The notes beneath the pieces are model-generated. The model saw only the letters and a program-made list of their open reading frames with translations, searched no databases and had not been told where the DNA came from. DNA of 64,000 bases from Enteractinococcus helveticum (GTDB lineage: Bacteria > Actinomycetota > Actinomycetes > Actinomycetales > Micrococcaceae). How positions within the stretch are numbered: the stretch's first letter is position 1; every line of letters starts with the position of its first letter. A program made the translations under genes and the position numbers. The DNA is taken from NCBI RefSeq assembly GCF_001657475.1, contig NZ_LXEY01000020.1, positions 186,001 through 250,000 of the forward strand. Reading direction: 5' to 3'. Shown one piece after another: positions 26,058-36,611 of this stretch.

Positions 26058-27893
26058 TTACCCTTCGATTGTGGCCAAAATCGCACCGGCATTGACCGTG
26101 GCGCCGGCTTCGGCGCTGAGCTCAGTGACCTTGCCAGCCTTGTGCGCGGTGATGGGTTGCTCCATTTTCATGGCCTCAAGTACCAGGATCAGATCTCCTT
26201 CAGAGACCTCATCGCCCACATCGACACCTAGTTTGACGATCGTGCCCTGCATCGGAGAAGTCACCGAGTCGCCCGACGCGGCCGAAGCACCGCTGCTCGC
26301 CGTGGCACTACGTCCAGGACGACGACGTTTTGGCTTGGCATCAACCGCAGCGATCCCCGCAAGTGAGTCTGGCAGGGTGACTTCAACGCGCTTGCCATTA
26401 ACCTCAACGGTCACGACCCGACGATCAACGTCGTCCTCAGCATTCATGCCCGAAACAACCGATTGTGGTTGCAGCTCGTTGATGAAATCAGTCTCGATCC
26501 AGCGGGTGTGGACGGTGAAGGGACCCTCTGCCGGGATCTTTTGACCCGGCTGATCTAGCTCTGGCGCAAAGTTTGGATCTTGGATGACCGTGCGGTGGAA
26601 CGGCAGCACTGTTGCAAGGCCAGCGATGCGCATTTCGTTGAGGGCACGTTGTGAGCGTTGCAAAGCTTCTTTGCGGTCTTTGCCGGTCACAATCAGTTTG
26701 GCGACCATCGAGTCAAACGCTCCCGAGATGGTTTCGCCTTCTTCAACTCCGGTGTCGATGCGGACACCAGGACCGCCAGGGAGACGCATTTTGGTGATGG
26801 TGCCGGGGGCGGGCATGAAGTTCTGGCCGGGATCTTCTGCAGTAATGCGGAACTCGAACGAGTGGCCTTCGACCTTTGGATGCTCATAGCCCAGGAGCTC
26901 TCCACGGGCGATGCGGAACTGTTCGCGAACCAGGTCGATGCCGGTGACTTCTTCAGACACTGTGTGTTCGACCTGTAGACGCGTGTTGACTTCCAAAAAT
27001 GAGATTGTGCCATCTTGGCCGATCAAGAACTCGCAGGTACCGGCCCCAACGTAGCCGGCCTCTTGCAGCAACGCGACTGAGGCGTCATAGAGCTGCTGTT
27101 CTTGTGCTGCGGTCAAATATGGTGCGGGGGCTTCTTCAACAAGTTTCTGGTTTCGACGCTGTAGCGAACAGTCGCGAGTGGAGACGACGACAACGTTGCC
27201 ATCTTGGTCTGCCAGGCACTGGGTTTCCAAGTGGCGCGGTGCATCGAGGAAGCGTTCGACAAAGCATTCGCCCCGGCCAAAAGCTAAGGTCGCTTCCCGG
27301 ACGGCCGATTCATAAGCCTCCGGGATTTCGGCGCGTTGGCGGACGACTTTGATGCCGCGACCGCCACCGCCGTGAGCGGCTTTGATAGCTAGTGGGAGAC
27401 CGAATTCATCGGCGAAGTCTACAACCTCTTGCGAGGATTCCACTGGATCAGCGGTACCGGGTGCCAGTGGTGCACCAACCTTTTGCGCGATGTGGCGGGC
27501 TGCGACCTTATCGCCCAGTGCGTGGATGGCCGCCGGGGGAGGCCCAATCCAGACCATTCCTGCATCAATGACCGCTTGGGCAAAGTCAGCGTTTTCTGCC
27601 ATGAACCCATAACCGGGGTGAACTGCATCGGCGCCGGAGTCTTTGGCCGCTTTCAGCACCTTGTCCATGGCCAGGTAAGTGTCGGCTACGGTCTCACCGT
27701 TGAGTGAGAATGCGTGGTCTGCCAGGCGGACGTGCATCGCATCGCGGTCCGGGTTGGCATAAATCGCGACAGCTTCTAGTCCTTCGTCTTGTGCAGCGCG
27801 GATAATACGCACCGCTATTTCACCTCGATTAGCGATCAAAACCTTCGAAAAGGATCGGTAGACCATCGAGGATGACGCAGTGGTCATGGACAT
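26058..27893 (-). CDS. Acyl-CoA carboxylase alpha subunit (biotin carboxylase + biotin carrier)
   Basis: AccA3-type subunit of acetyl-/propionyl-CoA carboxylase. Residues ~10-460 are biotin carboxylase ([20 protein letters not shown]-grasp [24 protein letters not shown]). A basic linker ([10 protein letters not shown]) leads to a C-terminal biotinyl domain (~540-611) with the biotin Lys in EAMKMEQ. The start is ATG 27893 with AAGGAG nine bases upstream; MVYRSF nine residues in is an alternative. The partner beta and epsilon subunits and the biotin ligase lie 8 kb away at 34-36.6 kb. Confidence 0.94.
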   Translation of the reverse strand: MSMTTASSSMVYRSFSKVLIANRGEIAVRIIRAAQDEGLEAVAIYANPDRDAMHVRLADHAFSLNGETVADTYLAMDKVLKAAKDSGADAVHPGYGFMAENADFAQAVIDAGMVWIGPPPAAIHALGDKVAARHIAQKVGAPLAPGTADPVESSQEVVDFADEFGLPLAIKAAHGGGGRGIKVVRQRAEIPEAYESAVREATLAFGRGECFVERFLDAPRHLETQCLADQDGNVVVVSTRDCSLQRRNQKLVEEAPAPYLTAAQEQQLYDASVALLQEAGYVGAGTCEFLIGQDGTISFLEVNTRLQVEHTVSEEVTGIDLVREQFRIARGELLGYEHPKVEGHSFEFRITAEDPGQNFMPAPGTITKMRLPGGPGVRIDTGVEEGETISGAFDSMVAKLIVTGKDRKEALQRSQRALNEMRIAGLATVLPFHRTVIQDPNFAPELDQPGQKIPAEGPFTVHTRWIETDFINELQPQSVVSGMNAEDDVDRRVVTVEVNGKRVEVTLPDSLAGIAAVDAKPKRRRPGRSATASSGASAASGDSVTSPMQGTIVKLGVDVGDEVSEGDLILVLEAMKMEQPITAHKAGKVTELSAEAGATVNAGAILATIEG

Positions 27894-27936
27894 AGAAACT
27901 TAACTCCTTGGTTGGAACGCTCCGCAGAATAGGCGC

Positions 27937-27957
27937 ACGATACGGTTAGCATATCGT
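27937..27957. repeat. Inverted repeat upstream of the carboxylase alpha gene
   Basis: ACGATA (27937-27942) and TATCGT (27952-27957) are perfect 6-base arms nine bases apart, about 45 bases before the carboxylase start. Possible operator; short enough to be chance. Confidence 0.25.
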
Positions 27958-28037
27958 TGCCATCTAAAGCAGCTTAGGACGAATCCGTGGAAACCATACA
28001 GAATGACGCACCGAGTCAGCTAAAAATGCGCACTTTC

Positions 28038-28054
28038 TTGTAGGAAACCTACAA
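28038..28054 (-). terminator. Small hairpin after maf
   Basis: TTGTAGG and CCTACAA pair around AAA, ten bases past the maf stop. No strong T tract; termination role uncertain. Confidence 0.35.
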
Positions 28055-28063
28055 AACTGTGGT

Positions 28064-28699
28064 CTACTTGGCTACCTGCCACAGTTTTGTGAGGGTAACG
28101 CCCATGCTTTCGAGCAACTCACGGATCGCTCGCAAGGACAGTCCCAACACGGCATTTGGGTCGCCTTCGACCCGATCGATCATGGTGGCACCATGGCCCT
28201 CGAGGGTGAAGCCACCTGCGACATAGAGGGGCTCACCGGTGGCTATGTAATCCTCGATCACCGCATCGCTGACCGTGGCAAATGACACGTTGGCGCTCAC
28301 GGTTTCTTCGGCAACCTCGCGTTTTTGATGATCTTTAATCGCGATTACACAGTGACCACTGTGCAGGGTGCCGGTTTTGCCGCGCTGAGCTTGCCACCGG
28401 GCTCGAGCAACATCAGGCTGCAGTGGCTTCCCGTAGGGTTTGCCTTCGAATTCGAAGACCGAATCGGCCGCAATAATATAGGTGGGACGAGTGATCTGGT
28501 GTTCTGTCAGGAGCAGGTCTGCCACAGCGTGAGCTTTGGCAGTTGCCAGTGCTTGGGCTTGTTCTCGCGGTAGGGCAATGGTTGCTGCCAGTGCTTCCTC
28601 ATCAATGTCGGCGGGACGTTGACGAAATGGCAGACCGGCGCGGCGCAAAATATCGGCTCGAGCGCTGGAAGCCGAGCCCAGAATGATTTCAATAGTCAT
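28064..28699 (-). CDS. Maf-like nucleotide pyrophosphatase
   Basis: Maf/Ham1 family house-cleaning NTPase that hydrolyses non-canonical or methylated nucleotides to monophosphates. Family signatures: LGSASSARADILRRAGLPF (~7-25), the AADSVFEFEGKPYGKP motif (~76-91), and the GGFTLEGHGATMIDRVEGDPNAVLGLSL C-terminal segment. At 211 residues it is family length. Its start overlaps the end of the upstream DUF885 gene by four bases (ATGA). Confidence 0.92.
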   Translation of the reverse strand: MTIEIILGSASSARADILRRAGLPFRQRPADIDEEALAATIALPREQAQALATAKAHAVADLLLTEHQITRPTYIIAADSVFEFEGKPYGKPLQPDVARARWQAQRGKTGTLHSGHCVIAIKDHQKREVAEETVSANVSFATVSDAVIEDYIATGEPLYVAGGFTLEGHGATMIDRVEGDPNAVLGLSLRAIRELLESMGVTLTKLWQVAK

Positions 28700-30324
28700 C
28701 GTAGTGCTCTCTCTAGGGTGTCCAGGCCCATCGATCCCAACTGCAGGGCGCGGGTATGGAAAGTTTTCAGGTCAAACCCTGGTGCCTGTTCGTGTGCGGC
28801 ACGAATCTGTTGCCAGATCCGCTTGCCAACGGCATAGCTTGGTGCCTGTCCTGGCCAGCCTAGATACCGAACAAACTCAAATGCTAAGACGCCGGGAGTT
28901 TCATTGAGATGGGCTTGTAAAAATGCAAAGCCGGTCTCGGGATCCCAGGTTTTGCCGCCCCATGATTGTGGTGACTTAAACCCACAGTGCACCCCGATGT
29001 CAAAAACCACTCGAGCAGCTCGCATTCGCTGGGCGTCTAGCATTCCCAAGTAGTCATCAGGGTCATCAAGATAGCCAAGTTCTTTCATAAGATCTTCGGC
29101 GTACAGCGCCCAGCCTTCGCCATGACCGGAGACCCATAACCAGTTGCGTCGCCACGAGTTGAGCTGGTCGGCATTGAGCATGGCGGTGGCGATCTGTAAG
29201 TGATGTCCCGGGACGCCTTCGTGAAAGACCGTAGTGGTCTGCTGCCAGGTCGTAAAGGAATCTTCGCCTTCTGGCACCGACCACCACATGCGTCCGGGAC
29301 GTGAAAAGTCTTCGGACGGGCCTGTGTAATAGATCCCACCATCTTGGGTCGGAGCGATCATTGCTTCGACATAATCCATCGGAGCTGGGATGTGAAAATG
29401 TTGCTTCATGGCCTCAATGGTCGTATCCGAGAGGTCTTGCATCCATTCCCGCAGGGCTTCGGTACCGTGGAGCTGACGAGCCGGATCAGCAGAAAATACC
29501 TGGCGAGCCTCTGCAATGCTCAGCCCCGGTTGAAGGAGGTCGGCAATGCGTTGCTGCTCGTCAACAATACGGTCCAGCTCGGCAAGGCCCCATTCATAGG
29601 TTTCGGCCAGATCAACCTTGGAGCCTAAGAATTCCTGCGAGGCAAGGGCGTAGTAGTCCTGACCCACGGCATCATAGGATCGCGCCTGATCGTGCAAGTC
29701 TTCTTTGAGGTAGGTCGCAAAATCCGCATATGCGGCAGCAGCTTGCCGGGCGCCACGATCAAGGTCGGTGCGCAAGGTAGAGGACTGCTCGGATGCCGAA
29801 GCGACCAAGTCTGTGAAAAAGTTTTCCGCTGCTGCTTGGGCTTGGACAACACAGGCTTCAACCTGGCGTTGAGCCGGTGGCAGGCCGTCTTCGACTGCCT
29901 TGTTGAGGCGAGCTCGATAACCGCTCAGTGCCGTGTCGACCTTGGACAACCGAGCTGCGATATTGCTCCAGTCTTCAGGGGTTTCAGTGGGCATCAGATC
30001 GAACGTGGCCCGAATATCCTGCACCGGGGAGGCAATGTTATTGAGCGGAACTACTCCGGTCGCATATAGCTGGCGGTCCACCGTCAGCCGTTCTACCAGG
30101 GCGTCCTGGGTAACGTGGTCCTGGTTTGACTCCGGCACGAGCTTGTCCAGACGTCGGAGCACATCGGCTTGTAGTGCATCCAACGCTGCTGCGCCTTCGG
30201 GCGAGTAGTCCGATAGTTTATCTGCGTAACCAGCTAGCCCAATTTCGGAAGCAGCAACTGGATACAGGTCAGCTAGTTGCCGGGCGTAGTCCTCGGCCAG
30301 TGCATCAAGAGAAGTTTCAGGCAT
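28696..30324 (-). CDS. DUF885 family putative metallopeptidase
   Basis: A 542-residue, mostly helical protein of the DUF885 family. The zinc-site motif HEGVPGHHLQ (about residue 362) is present, with a downstream EGWALYAEDLMKELG segment supplying the expected Glu and helix, as in M32/M2-like gluzincins. No signal peptide, so probably cytoplasmic. The ATG at 30324 has TAGGAT six bases upstream and no ribosome site, a leaderless arrangement. It is followed by maf in a four-base overlap. Peptide substrate unknown. Confidence 0.88.
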   Translation of the reverse strand: MPETSLDALAEDYARQLADLYPVAASEIGLAGYADKLSDYSPEGAAALDALQADVLRRLDKLVPESNQDHVTQDALVERLTVDRQLYATGVVPLNNIASPVQDIRATFDLMPTETPEDWSNIAARLSKVDTALSGYRARLNKAVEDGLPPAQRQVEACVVQAQAAAENFFTDLVASASEQSSTLRTDLDRGARQAAAAYADFATYLKEDLHDQARSYDAVGQDYYALASQEFLGSKVDLAETYEWGLAELDRIVDEQQRIADLLQPGLSIAEARQVFSADPARQLHGTEALREWMQDLSDTTIEAMKQHFHIPAPMDYVEAMIAPTQDGGIYYTGPSEDFSRPGRMWWSVPEGEDSFTTWQQTTTVFHEGVPGHHLQIATAMLNADQLNSWRRNWLWVSGHGEGWALYAEDLMKELGYLDDPDDYLGMLDAQRMRAARVVFDIGVHCGFKSPQSWGGKTWDPETGFAFLQAHLNETPGVLAFEFVRYLGWPGQAPSYAVGKRIWQQIRAAHEQAPGFDLKTFHTRALQLGSMGLDTLERALR

Positions 30325-30330
30325 AGCTTC

Positions 30331-30336
30331 ATCCTA
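30331..30336 (-). promoter_or_regulatory. -10 box of a leaderless DUF885 transcript
   Basis: TAGGAT on the minus strand ends six bases before the ATG at 30324. Confidence 0.45.
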
Positions 30337-30458
30337 TGGGTCAGCACGGCCGGTTTGCCGGATCGCACGCGCAGAATCACCCTCACCATTCTAAAACTGC
30401 CCCGTGGCAAAGAGGACCTGACCTGTTAGGATGTTATCCAAGTCACATCGGCGTGAGG

Positions 30459-30473
30459 TGCTAGCCCCTAGCA
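30459..30473. repeat. Inverted repeat upstream of the glutamate-type ABC operon
   Basis: TGCTAG and CTAGCA are inverted around CCC, 26 bases before the ATP-binding gene. Candidate operator or leader hairpin in the only obvious control region of the four-gene operon. Confidence 0.35.
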
Positions 30474-30498
30474 TTCGGATGTTCTGTAGGAGCTCATC

Positions 30499-31260
30499 AT
30501 GACAACTGAGACCACCAAAACACCGCTAGTTCGAATGTCCGGAGTCAATAAGCATTTTGGCAGTTTCCAAGCGCTGTCGGATATCAACGTCGACATCCCC
30601 AAAGGCCAAGTCTGCATTGTTGTAGGCCCCTCAGGGTCGGGGAAATCCACGCTGTGTCGCACCATCAACCGACTTGAAACCATTGACGACGACGGCGGAT
30701 ACATCGAAATCGACGGTAAGCGACTCCCTGAAGAAGGCAAAGCCCTGGCTGCTCTGCGCGCCGACGTCGGCATGGTATTTCAATCATTCAACCTGTTCGC
30801 GCACAAAAGCGTTCTAGAAAATGTGACGCTTGGCCCGACCAAAGTCCGCGGGCTATCAAAAAAACAGGCCGAAAAAGAAGCCATGGAATACCTCGAACGT
30901 GTAGGTGTTGGCGAACAAGCTCGAAAACTGCCGGCACAACTCTCCGGCGGACAGCAACAACGTGTCGCGATCGCTCGGGCCCTTGCCATGAAACCCAAAG
31001 TCCTACTGTTTGACGAACCCACTTCGGCACTCGATCCAGAAATGGTCCAAGAAGTCTTGGACGTCATGGTCGATCTGGCCGCAGGCGGCATGACCATGGT
31101 CGTGGTGACCCACGAAATGGGCTTCGCACGCAAAGCCGGCGACCGACTGCTCTTTATGTCCGAGGGGGCCGTCATCGAAGACACCACACCGGAGAAATTC
31201 TTCAAAGACCCCGAAACCAGCCGAGCCAAAGACTTTCTCTCAAAAATCTTGACCGAATAA
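30499..31260 (+). CDS. gluA: Glutamate-type ABC transporter ATP-binding protein
   Basis: Energy-coupling ATPase of a polar amino acid importer, 253 residues. Walker [10 protein letters not shown] (~42-50), Q-loop FQSFNLF, signature [15 protein letters not shown], Walker [12 protein letters not shown] and switch His in VVVTHEMGF are all intact. ATG 30499 has TAGGAG upstream. It opens an operon with a binding lipoprotein and two permeases, the gluABCD order known for glutamate uptake in Corynebacterium and relatives. Substrate assignment rests on that order. Confidence 0.9.
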   Translation: MTTETTKTPLVRMSGVNKHFGSFQALSDINVDIPKGQVCIVVGPSGSGKSTLCRTINRLETIDDDGGYIEIDGKRLPEEGKALAALRADVGMVFQSFNLFAHKSVLENVTLGPTKVRGLSKKQAEKEAMEYLERVGVGEQARKLPAQLSGGQQQRVAIARALAMKPKVLLFDEPTSALDPEMVQEVLDVMVDLAAGGMTMVVVTHEMGFARKAGDRLLFMSEGAVIEDTTPEKFFKDPETSRAKDFLSKILTE

Positions 31261-31302
31261 TACTTCACGTCACTATTCATTACGCACTGAAAGGTACTCA
31301 CC

Positions 31303-32169
31303 ATGAAGACACCTTGGATGAAGATTGCAGCATTAGGAGCCGCCGGTGTGCTGGCACTGTCCGCTTGTTCTCCGGGCGCAACGGAGGATTCTGCTGAAGA
31401 CGACGCCGCAGGCGGTGGCGGCGGTGACACCATCACCGTGGGCATCAAATATGATCAACCAGGCCTGGGATTCCGTGAAGGAAACAACCCGCCAACTGGC
31501 TTCGACGTTGATGTTGCCAAAGCCGTGCTTGCCGAGATGGGATACGAAGAGGACCAGATCGAATGGGTTGAATCACCCACACCACAGCGTGAAAACATGC
31601 TGGAAAACGGTCAGGTCGACATGATCTTTGCCACCTATTCAATAACCGATGAACGCGACGAGCGCGTCGATTTTGCCGGCCCATACTTCATGGCCGGCCA
31701 GGACATCCTCGTGAGCGTTGATGAAAATGACATCACAAGCCCAGAAGACCTCAACGGTCGGAACCTGTGTTCCGTCACCGGTTCCACGCCAGCTCAAAAC
31801 GTACGCGACATGTACGCAGATGAAGTAGAACTGGTCGAACAAGACGGCTACAGCGAATGCTTGACCTTCTTACAGTCCGGGCAAGTTGATGCGGTCACTA
31901 CCGATGACATCATCCTGGCTGGTCTTGCGGCCTCCGATGAGTATGCAGGCCAGTTTAAAGTCGTCGGTAACCCCTTTACTGAAGAACCATACGGCGTGGG
32001 ACTTCCAGAAGGTGACGTTGAAACCTGTGAGCAAGTCAATGAAGCCATTCAGAAACTCCAAGACGACGGCACGATTGACGAACTGTTGGCCGCCAACACT
32101 GAAGGCGTCGACTATGAAGCCAACGCTGAGCTCAATGACAACATTGAGCTCGTGACCTGTGGCGAATAA
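31303..32169 (+). CDS. gluB: Glutamate-type ABC transporter substrate-binding lipoprotein
   Basis: Extracytoplasmic solute receptor of the polar amino acid family (PBP type 2), 288 residues. It has a signal sequence with lipobox LALSAC, so Cys22 would be lipidated, then an acidic/Gly linker. The ligand-binding domain starts near ITVGIKYDQPGLGF (~47), with NGQVDMIFATYSITDERDERV and a C-terminal CGE. Two further Cys pairs may form disulfides. A perfect 15-bp hairpin follows directly and may protect this message relative to the permease genes. Confidence 0.9.
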   Translation: MKTPWMKIAALGAAGVLALSACSPGATEDSAEDDAAGGGGGDTITVGIKYDQPGLGFREGNNPPTGFDVDVAKAVLAEMGYEEDQIEWVESPTPQRENMLENGQVDMIFATYSITDERDERVDFAGPYFMAGQDILVSVDENDITSPEDLNGRNLCSVTGSTPAQNVRDMYADEVELVEQDGYSECLTFLQSGQVDAVTTDDIILAGLAASDEYAGQFKVVGNPFTEEPYGVGLPEGDVETCEQVNEAIQKLQDDGTIDELLAANTEGVDYEANAELNDNIELVTCGE

Positions 32170-32199
32170 TTCAACGAGTTAGTCGTCACTTCCGTGCAG

Positions 32200-32244
32200 T
32201 GAGGATTCGGCACCCCGGGATTTTCTGACGGTGCCGAATCCTCA
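32200..32244 (+). terminator. Strong intercistronic hairpin between gluB and gluC
   Basis: TGAGGATTCGGCACC (32200-32214) pairs perfectly with GGTGCCGAATCCTCA (32230-32244) around a 15-base loop. There is no T tract, so partial termination or mRNA stabilisation of the upstream binding-protein message is likelier than full stop. Confidence 0.6.
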
Positions 32245-32284
32245 TCAGCACTCCTCACTAGCTCACTCCAATAGGCAGGCGACT

Positions 32285-32959
32285 ATGGAAGATATTCTCT
32301 TTCTTTTTGAGCAATATCCAATTTGGGAGGGGTTCTGGACCAACATTAGACTGGCATTTTGGTCCGCTCTCTTTGCCTTCACACTCGGTGTCATCCTCGC
32401 GCTGTTTCGGATCTCCCCGGTGCGCTCCATGAGCTGGCTCAGTGCAACTTTCATCAACCTGGTACGCAACGTCCCGCTGACGGTACTAGTCGTGATGGGC
32501 GTCCTGGTGTTCTGGGGCCAGCTGCATATCACGTTGCATCCCGACTTCGGTACGAACTTTTTCATGTTGGCAACGATCGCACTGTCGATCTACCATGCAC
32601 CATTCTTTGCCGAAGCTATCCGTTCCGGGGTCAATACGGTCCCGCTTGGTCAAGCCGAAGCAGCACGTTCTATCGGCTTAGGATTCTTTGCCGCAGCTCG
32701 GCTGATCATCATTCCACAAGCCCTGCGAGGGGCGATCACCCCGATTGGCAATACTCTGATCGCCTTGATCAAAAACACGACGGTGGCTGCTGCAGCTTCT
32801 GTCATGGAAGCCTCAGGTGTGATGCGCACGATGATTGAATTCAACCCGAATATTATGGTTGCCATCTTCATGATCATTGCCATCGGATTCAGCCTGATTG
32901 TTATCCCAGTTGGTTTGCTCACCACCTGGTTATCAGAGAAATTGACGGTGACCCGATGA
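32285..32959 (+). CDS. gluC: Glutamate-type ABC transporter permease (first)
   Basis: HisM/GlnP-type permease, 224 residues with about five membrane helices. The EAA loop appears as EAIRSGVNTVPLGQAEAARSIGLG, the contact site for the ATPase. The frame is open from 32231, but ATG 32285 with GGCAGG upstream puts the start at EDILFLFEQY, just before the first helix. It overlaps the next permease gene by four bases (ATGA). Confidence 0.9.
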   Translation: MEDILFLFEQYPIWEGFWTNIRLAFWSALFAFTLGVILALFRISPVRSMSWLSATFINLVRNVPLTVLVVMGVLVFWGQLHITLHPDFGTNFFMLATIALSIYHAPFFAEAIRSGVNTVPLGQAEAARSIGLGFFAAARLIIIPQALRGAITPIGNTLIALIKNTTVAAAASVMEASGVMRTMIEFNPNIMVAIFMIIAIGFSLIVIPVGLLTTWLSEKLTVTR

Positions 32960-33891
32960 GTAACCAATACGTCCTCTTTGACGCACCAGGTCCGCGTTCT
33001 CGACGCATCATTACCGTATTAAACATCGTCGTTGCACTCATGATTATCGGCGTGTTGGCCTGGCTGTATTTCGCACTTGCAGCCCAAGGGCAGATGCAAC
33101 CTCACCTATGGTGGAATGCAATTAACCTCAATGCCTGGACCAACTATCTGATCCCAGGGCTTACGTTTACCCTGCAGGCCGCCGCCATCGCCGTGGTGAC
33201 CTCGGTCATTTTCGGGCTGTTTTTCGGCTTCCTACGATTAGCCCCGATCCGGATCCTGCGATGGATTTCTATGGTCATCGTGGAGTTCTTCCGGGCGGTA
33301 CCGGTGCTAGTGCTGATGGTATTCCTGCACTTCTTTATTTCCCAGTACCTCTCGACTGTTATTGACCCCCGGAACTCGGCCTACTACGCGGTGATTATTG
33401 CTCTGACACTGTATAACGGAGCAGTTATTGCTGAACTTGTCCGATCTGGCGTCAGATCCCTGCCAGCAGGCCAACGTGAAGCAGCCTTGGCAGTTGGAAT
33501 GACCACGACGAAATCCCTGCGTTTCGTCGAAGTACCACAAGCCCTAGTCGCGATGCTGCCATCATTGGTCTCACAATTCGTGATTATTCTGAAAGACTCT
33601 GCGCTGGGCTATATCATCGGTTTTGCGGAACTGTTGCGCTACTCGCGACAACTCGGAGCCGGCTACGGCAATATTATGCAGGCGCTGGTGGTCGCGGCCA
33701 TCATCTTTATCATTATCAACTCAATCTTGGTCTGGCTGGCACAGATGCTGTCACGCAGACTCAGCTCGCGGACCTCTGGTCTCACCGAGGTTGGTATTCC
33801 CGGAGTTGCTCCAATTGCCGGAGACGCGGCCGAAGAAGAGTTCACAGAAACGCGAGCCCAAGCGATCATTCAACAAGACAAGCCAAAATAG
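32956..33891 (+). CDS. gluD: Glutamate-type ABC transporter permease (second)
   Basis: Second permease of the importer, 311 residues. One helix at residues ~17-40 precedes the conserved five-helix core, where the ATPase-contacting loop reads ELVRSGVRSLPAGQREAALAVGMT. The C-terminal tail (~270-311) is polar and extends beyond the usual end. ATG 32956 overlaps the previous stop. The operon ends at the 17-bp bidirectional terminator at 33900-33948. Confidence 0.9.
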   Translation: MSNQYVLFDAPGPRSRRIITVLNIVVALMIIGVLAWLYFALAAQGQMQPHLWWNAINLNAWTNYLIPGLTFTLQAAAIAVVTSVIFGLFFGFLRLAPIRILRWISMVIVEFFRAVPVLVLMVFLHFFISQYLSTVIDPRNSAYYAVIIALTLYNGAVIAELVRSGVRSLPAGQREAALAVGMTTTKSLRFVEVPQALVAMLPSLVSQFVIILKDSALGYIIGFAELLRYSRQLGAGYGNIMQALVVAAIIFIIINSILVWLAQMLSRRLSSRTSGLTEVGIPGVAPIAGDAAEEEFTETRAQAIIQQDKPK

Positions 33892-33899
33892 CAAGGACG

Positions 33900-33948
33900 A
33901 CAAGGCCTCATGTCCACACAAGCCAACTGCTTGGACATGAGGCCTTGT
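33900..33948. terminator. Bidirectional terminator between gluD and accE
   Basis: ACAAGGCCTCATGTCCA (33900-33916) pairs perfectly with TGGACATGAGGCCTTGT (33932-33948), with an inner AAGC/GCTT. It sits between two convergent operons. Confidence 0.85.
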
Positions 33949-33960
33949 TCTCGAGGAGTT

Positions 33961-34164
33961 TTAGTAGCCCCGAGGTGGTGTGTGCCAACCGGAATCCGAA
34001 TTCCACGTGGACATCACACGGTTCCGTGTTGAGTAATCGACGGGAGGTTCAGGTGGCGGTAATTCCACAAGCTGCGTGTTGATCACGGTCAGCAATGCTG
34101 CTGTTTCTTCTTCTGACAGCGCTGTGCCGTGGACTTTTATACCGGTTGATTCAGGTTGGGTCAT
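33961..34164 (-). CDS. accE: Acyl-CoA carboxylase epsilon subunit
   Basis: Small actinobacterial subunit that stabilises the alpha-beta acyl-CoA carboxylase complex. The 67 residues show the family pattern: N-terminal beta strand ([20 protein letters not shown]) and C-terminal [20 protein letters not shown] tail. It overlaps the beta-subunit stop by four bases, the usual arrangement. No other function is plausible. Confidence 0.88.
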   Translation of the reverse strand: MTQPESTGIKVHGTALSEEETAALLTVINTQLVELPPPEPPVDYSTRNRVMSTWNSDSGWHTPPRGY

Positions 34165-35780
34165 AGTGGGATGTTTCCGTGTTTACGAGCAGGACGTGAC
34201 TCACGCTTCGCTACCGTGGCGCGCAGCGCACGTACCACCTGGACGCGAGTTTCTGATGGAGCGATGACCGCATCAATGTAGCCTGAATCAGCAGCCTCAT
34301 ACGGATTAAGCAAAGCAGCTTCGTAGTCTTCAATGAGTTCGGTACGACGTGCTTCCACATCACCGCCGGCTTCCTCGACAGCGGCCAGGTCACGGCGGTA
34401 CAAGATATTGACCGCGCCCTGGGCCCCCATGACACCGATCTGGGCTGTCGGCCACGCTAAGTTGAGATCAGCCCCGAGCTTCTTGGAACCCATCACGATA
34501 TAGGCGCCACCGAAGGCTTTGCGAGTGATGACGGTAATTTTCGGGACTGTGGCTTCAGCATAGGCATAGATGAGCTTTGCCCCGCGGCGAATAATTCCCG
34601 AGTGCTCTTGATCCACCCCGGGGAGGAATCCAGGCACATCGACCAGCGTGACGATTGGGATGTTGAAAGCGTCGCAGAATCGCACAAAGCGGGCAGCTTT
34701 TTCAGAAGCTGCGATATCCAAGGTGCCAGCTAGCTGTGAAGGTTGATTGGCTACGATGCCCACGGTGCGACCTTCGATCCGGCCCAAGCCCACGATCACA
34801 TTTGGGGCATAGCGTTCCTGGATTTGCAGTAGAGCGCCGTCATCAACGATTGTGGCGATGACCTGCAGCATGTCATAGGGCTGGTTTGCAGAGTCCGGGA
34901 TGATGGTGTCTAATGCGAGGTCTTCGACATTGGTCTCCAGGTCCTGCTGGTAAGCCGAATCCTGGGTGACAAAGTTGTGTGCTGGCAGGTAATCCAACAG
35001 ATCGGATACCCAGCTAAACGCATCTTGTTCATCGGTGGCCATATATGCGGCGGTACCGGAGGTTTCGTTATGCTGGCGTGCCCCGCCCAGGGTTTCCATA
35101 TCGACTTCTTCACCGGTGACCGATTTGATAACATCCGGCCCGGTGATGAACATGTGCGAGGTCTGGTCAACCATGACCACAAAGTCGGTCAGGGCAGGGG
35201 AGTAGGCGGCGCCACCGGCTGCCGGGCCCATGATGATCGAAATCTGTGGGACGACACCCGAAGCCATAACGTTGTTGCGGAAGATATCGGCGAACATCGC
35301 TAGTGAGTCGACGCCTTCTTGAATGCGTGCCCCGCCGCCATCATTAATGGCAATGATCGGAAAGCCGTTGGTGGCAGCAAATTCTTGGGTCTTGACGATC
35401 TTTTCGCCGTTGACCTTCGACAGTGAGCCCCCAAAAACCGTAAAGTCTTGGGCATAGACGGCAACGTTGCGGCCGTCGATGGTCCCGTAGCCGGCGATGA
35501 CACCGTCACCTTCTGGGTGGCGGGCGTCCATACCGAAGGCGGTGGTGCGGTGGGTGCGCAGCTGGTCAAACTCTACAAAGGATCCTTCATCAAGCAGCGC
35601 GTGGATGCGCTCTCGAGCGGTTTGTTTTCCCCTGGCATGTTGGCGGTCGACGGGTCCTTGTCCGGTTGGCAGCAGGGCTGCTTCGCGGCGGTGGAAAAAG
35701 TCTTCAAGTTTGCCAGCCGTAGTGGTGATATCCGGGGTGGTAACGCCCAGCTTCTCACCAGTCTTGTCGGGGTTGGTCAA
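34161..35780 (-). CDS. Acyl-CoA carboxylase beta subunit (carboxyltransferase)
   Basis: AccD5/PccB-type carboxyltransferase that moves CO2 from biotin to acetyl- or propionyl-CoA. Two crotonase-like halves are seen: N-terminal with [12 protein letters not shown] and [15 protein letters not shown], and C-terminal with [22 protein letters not shown] and [12 protein letters not shown] 35780 is chosen (539 residues) because GGAGG sits a few bases upstream; the frame is open to 35864, which would run into the birA start. Divergent from birA with a short shared promoter region. Confidence 0.92.
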   Translation of the reverse strand: MTNPDKTGEKLGVTTPDITTTAGKLEDFFHRREAALLPTGQGPVDRQHARGKQTARERIHALLDEGSFVEFDQLRTHRTTAFGMDARHPEGDGVIAGYGTIDGRNVAVYAQDFTVFGGSLSKVNGEKIVKTQEFAATNGFPIIAINDGGGARIQEGVDSLAMFADIFRNNVMASGVVPQISIIMGPAAGGAAYSPALTDFVVMVDQTSHMFITGPDVIKSVTGEEVDMETLGGARQHNETSGTAAYMATDEQDAFSWVSDLLDYLPAHNFVTQDSAYQQDLETNVEDLALDTIIPDSANQPYDMLQVIATIVDDGALLQIQERYAPNVIVGLGRIEGRTVGIVANQPSQLAGTLDIAASEKAARFVRFCDAFNIPIVTLVDVPGFLPGVDQEHSGIIRRGAKLIYAYAEATVPKITVITRKAFGGAYIVMGSKKLGADLNLAWPTAQIGVMGAQGAVNILYRRDLAAVEEAGGDVEARRTELIEDYEAALLNPYEAADSGYIDAVIAPSETRVQVVRALRATVAKRESRPARKHGNIPL

Positions 35781-35852
35781 CGGTCCTCCAGGGTAGAGTA
35801 TGGCCTGTATCCTGGATAATACTACCGGTTGTTTAAATGAAGGTTGTAGTAC

Positions 35853-36584
35853 GTGGCCCAACAAGAACCTCGGCGCATTGCCCCGGGCGTGTATTGGATT
35901 GATCAGACCCCCTCAACGCAAGACCTTGCTACAGGCACAGAACATGTTCGCAAACACGGGGACGTGATCGCCACTGACAACCAGACCGCAGGCCGCGGTC
36001 GACTGGATCGCACCTGGGACACCCCGCCGGGTACTGCCGCAGCCATGTCCATTGTACTGCGACCAAATGTTGAGCCCCAGCTGATGAGCATGATGACCCT
36101 GGTGACCGCCGATGCGCTGGTGTCCTGGTTCCGTGAGCTGGATGTTCCAGCGGCAGTCAAATGGCCAAACGACGTCTTAGATGCTGACGGTCGAAAACTG
36201 TCTGGGATTCTTGCCCAGTGGCTACCTGAAACACATGCTGTCGTCGTCGGGATTGGCACCAACCTACGCTTTAGCGATGGATCTGGCCATGAAAAAGCTG
36301 GCGCCCTGGCAGACTACGGTGTTGAGATTTCAGCCCAAGACTTCGTAACAGAAGCTCGCCAGCGGCTGATCGATGCGGTGGAGCGCTTTATTGCCAAGCC
36401 CGATGTGAAACCACTGGAAGCAACCATGAGCACGATTGGTCAACGCGTCAAAGCGATCATGCCAGATGGTAAAAATGTTATCGGAACCGCCATGGGGCTG
36501 GGGCCGACCGGTAGCCTATTAATAGCAGGCGAAACGCTGCAAGAGATCTTTGCGGCAGATATTGTACATTTACGACCGGCGTGA
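35853..36584 (+). CDS. birA: Biotin--[acetyl-CoA-carboxylase] ligase
   Basis: Attaches biotin to the Lys of the carboxylase biotinyl domain (EAMKM at 26.1 kb). The 243-residue protein begins almost directly with the catalytic domain: [11 protein letters not shown], the biotin-adenylate loop [13 protein letters not shown] (~50-62), and [18 protein letters not shown]. It lacks the N-terminal helix-turn-helix of E. coli BirA, so it is a class I ligase without repressor function. GTG 35853 is the start. Divergent from accD/accE, and first of a four-gene run with the PH-domain, cyclase and PP2C genes. Confidence 0.93.
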   Translation: MAQQEPRRIAPGVYWIDQTPSTQDLATGTEHVRKHGDVIATDNQTAGRGRLDRTWDTPPGTAAAMSIVLRPNVEPQLMSMMTLVTADALVSWFRELDVPAAVKWPNDVLDADGRKLSGILAQWLPETHAVVVGIGTNLRFSDGSGHEKAGALADYGVEISAQDFVTEARQRLIDAVERFIAKPDVKPLEATMSTIGQRVKAIMPDGKNVIGTAMGLGPTGSLLIAGETLQEIFAADIVHLRPA

Positions 36585-36611
36585 AACGGTTAGACGAGAC
36601 CAAGGAGAGGC

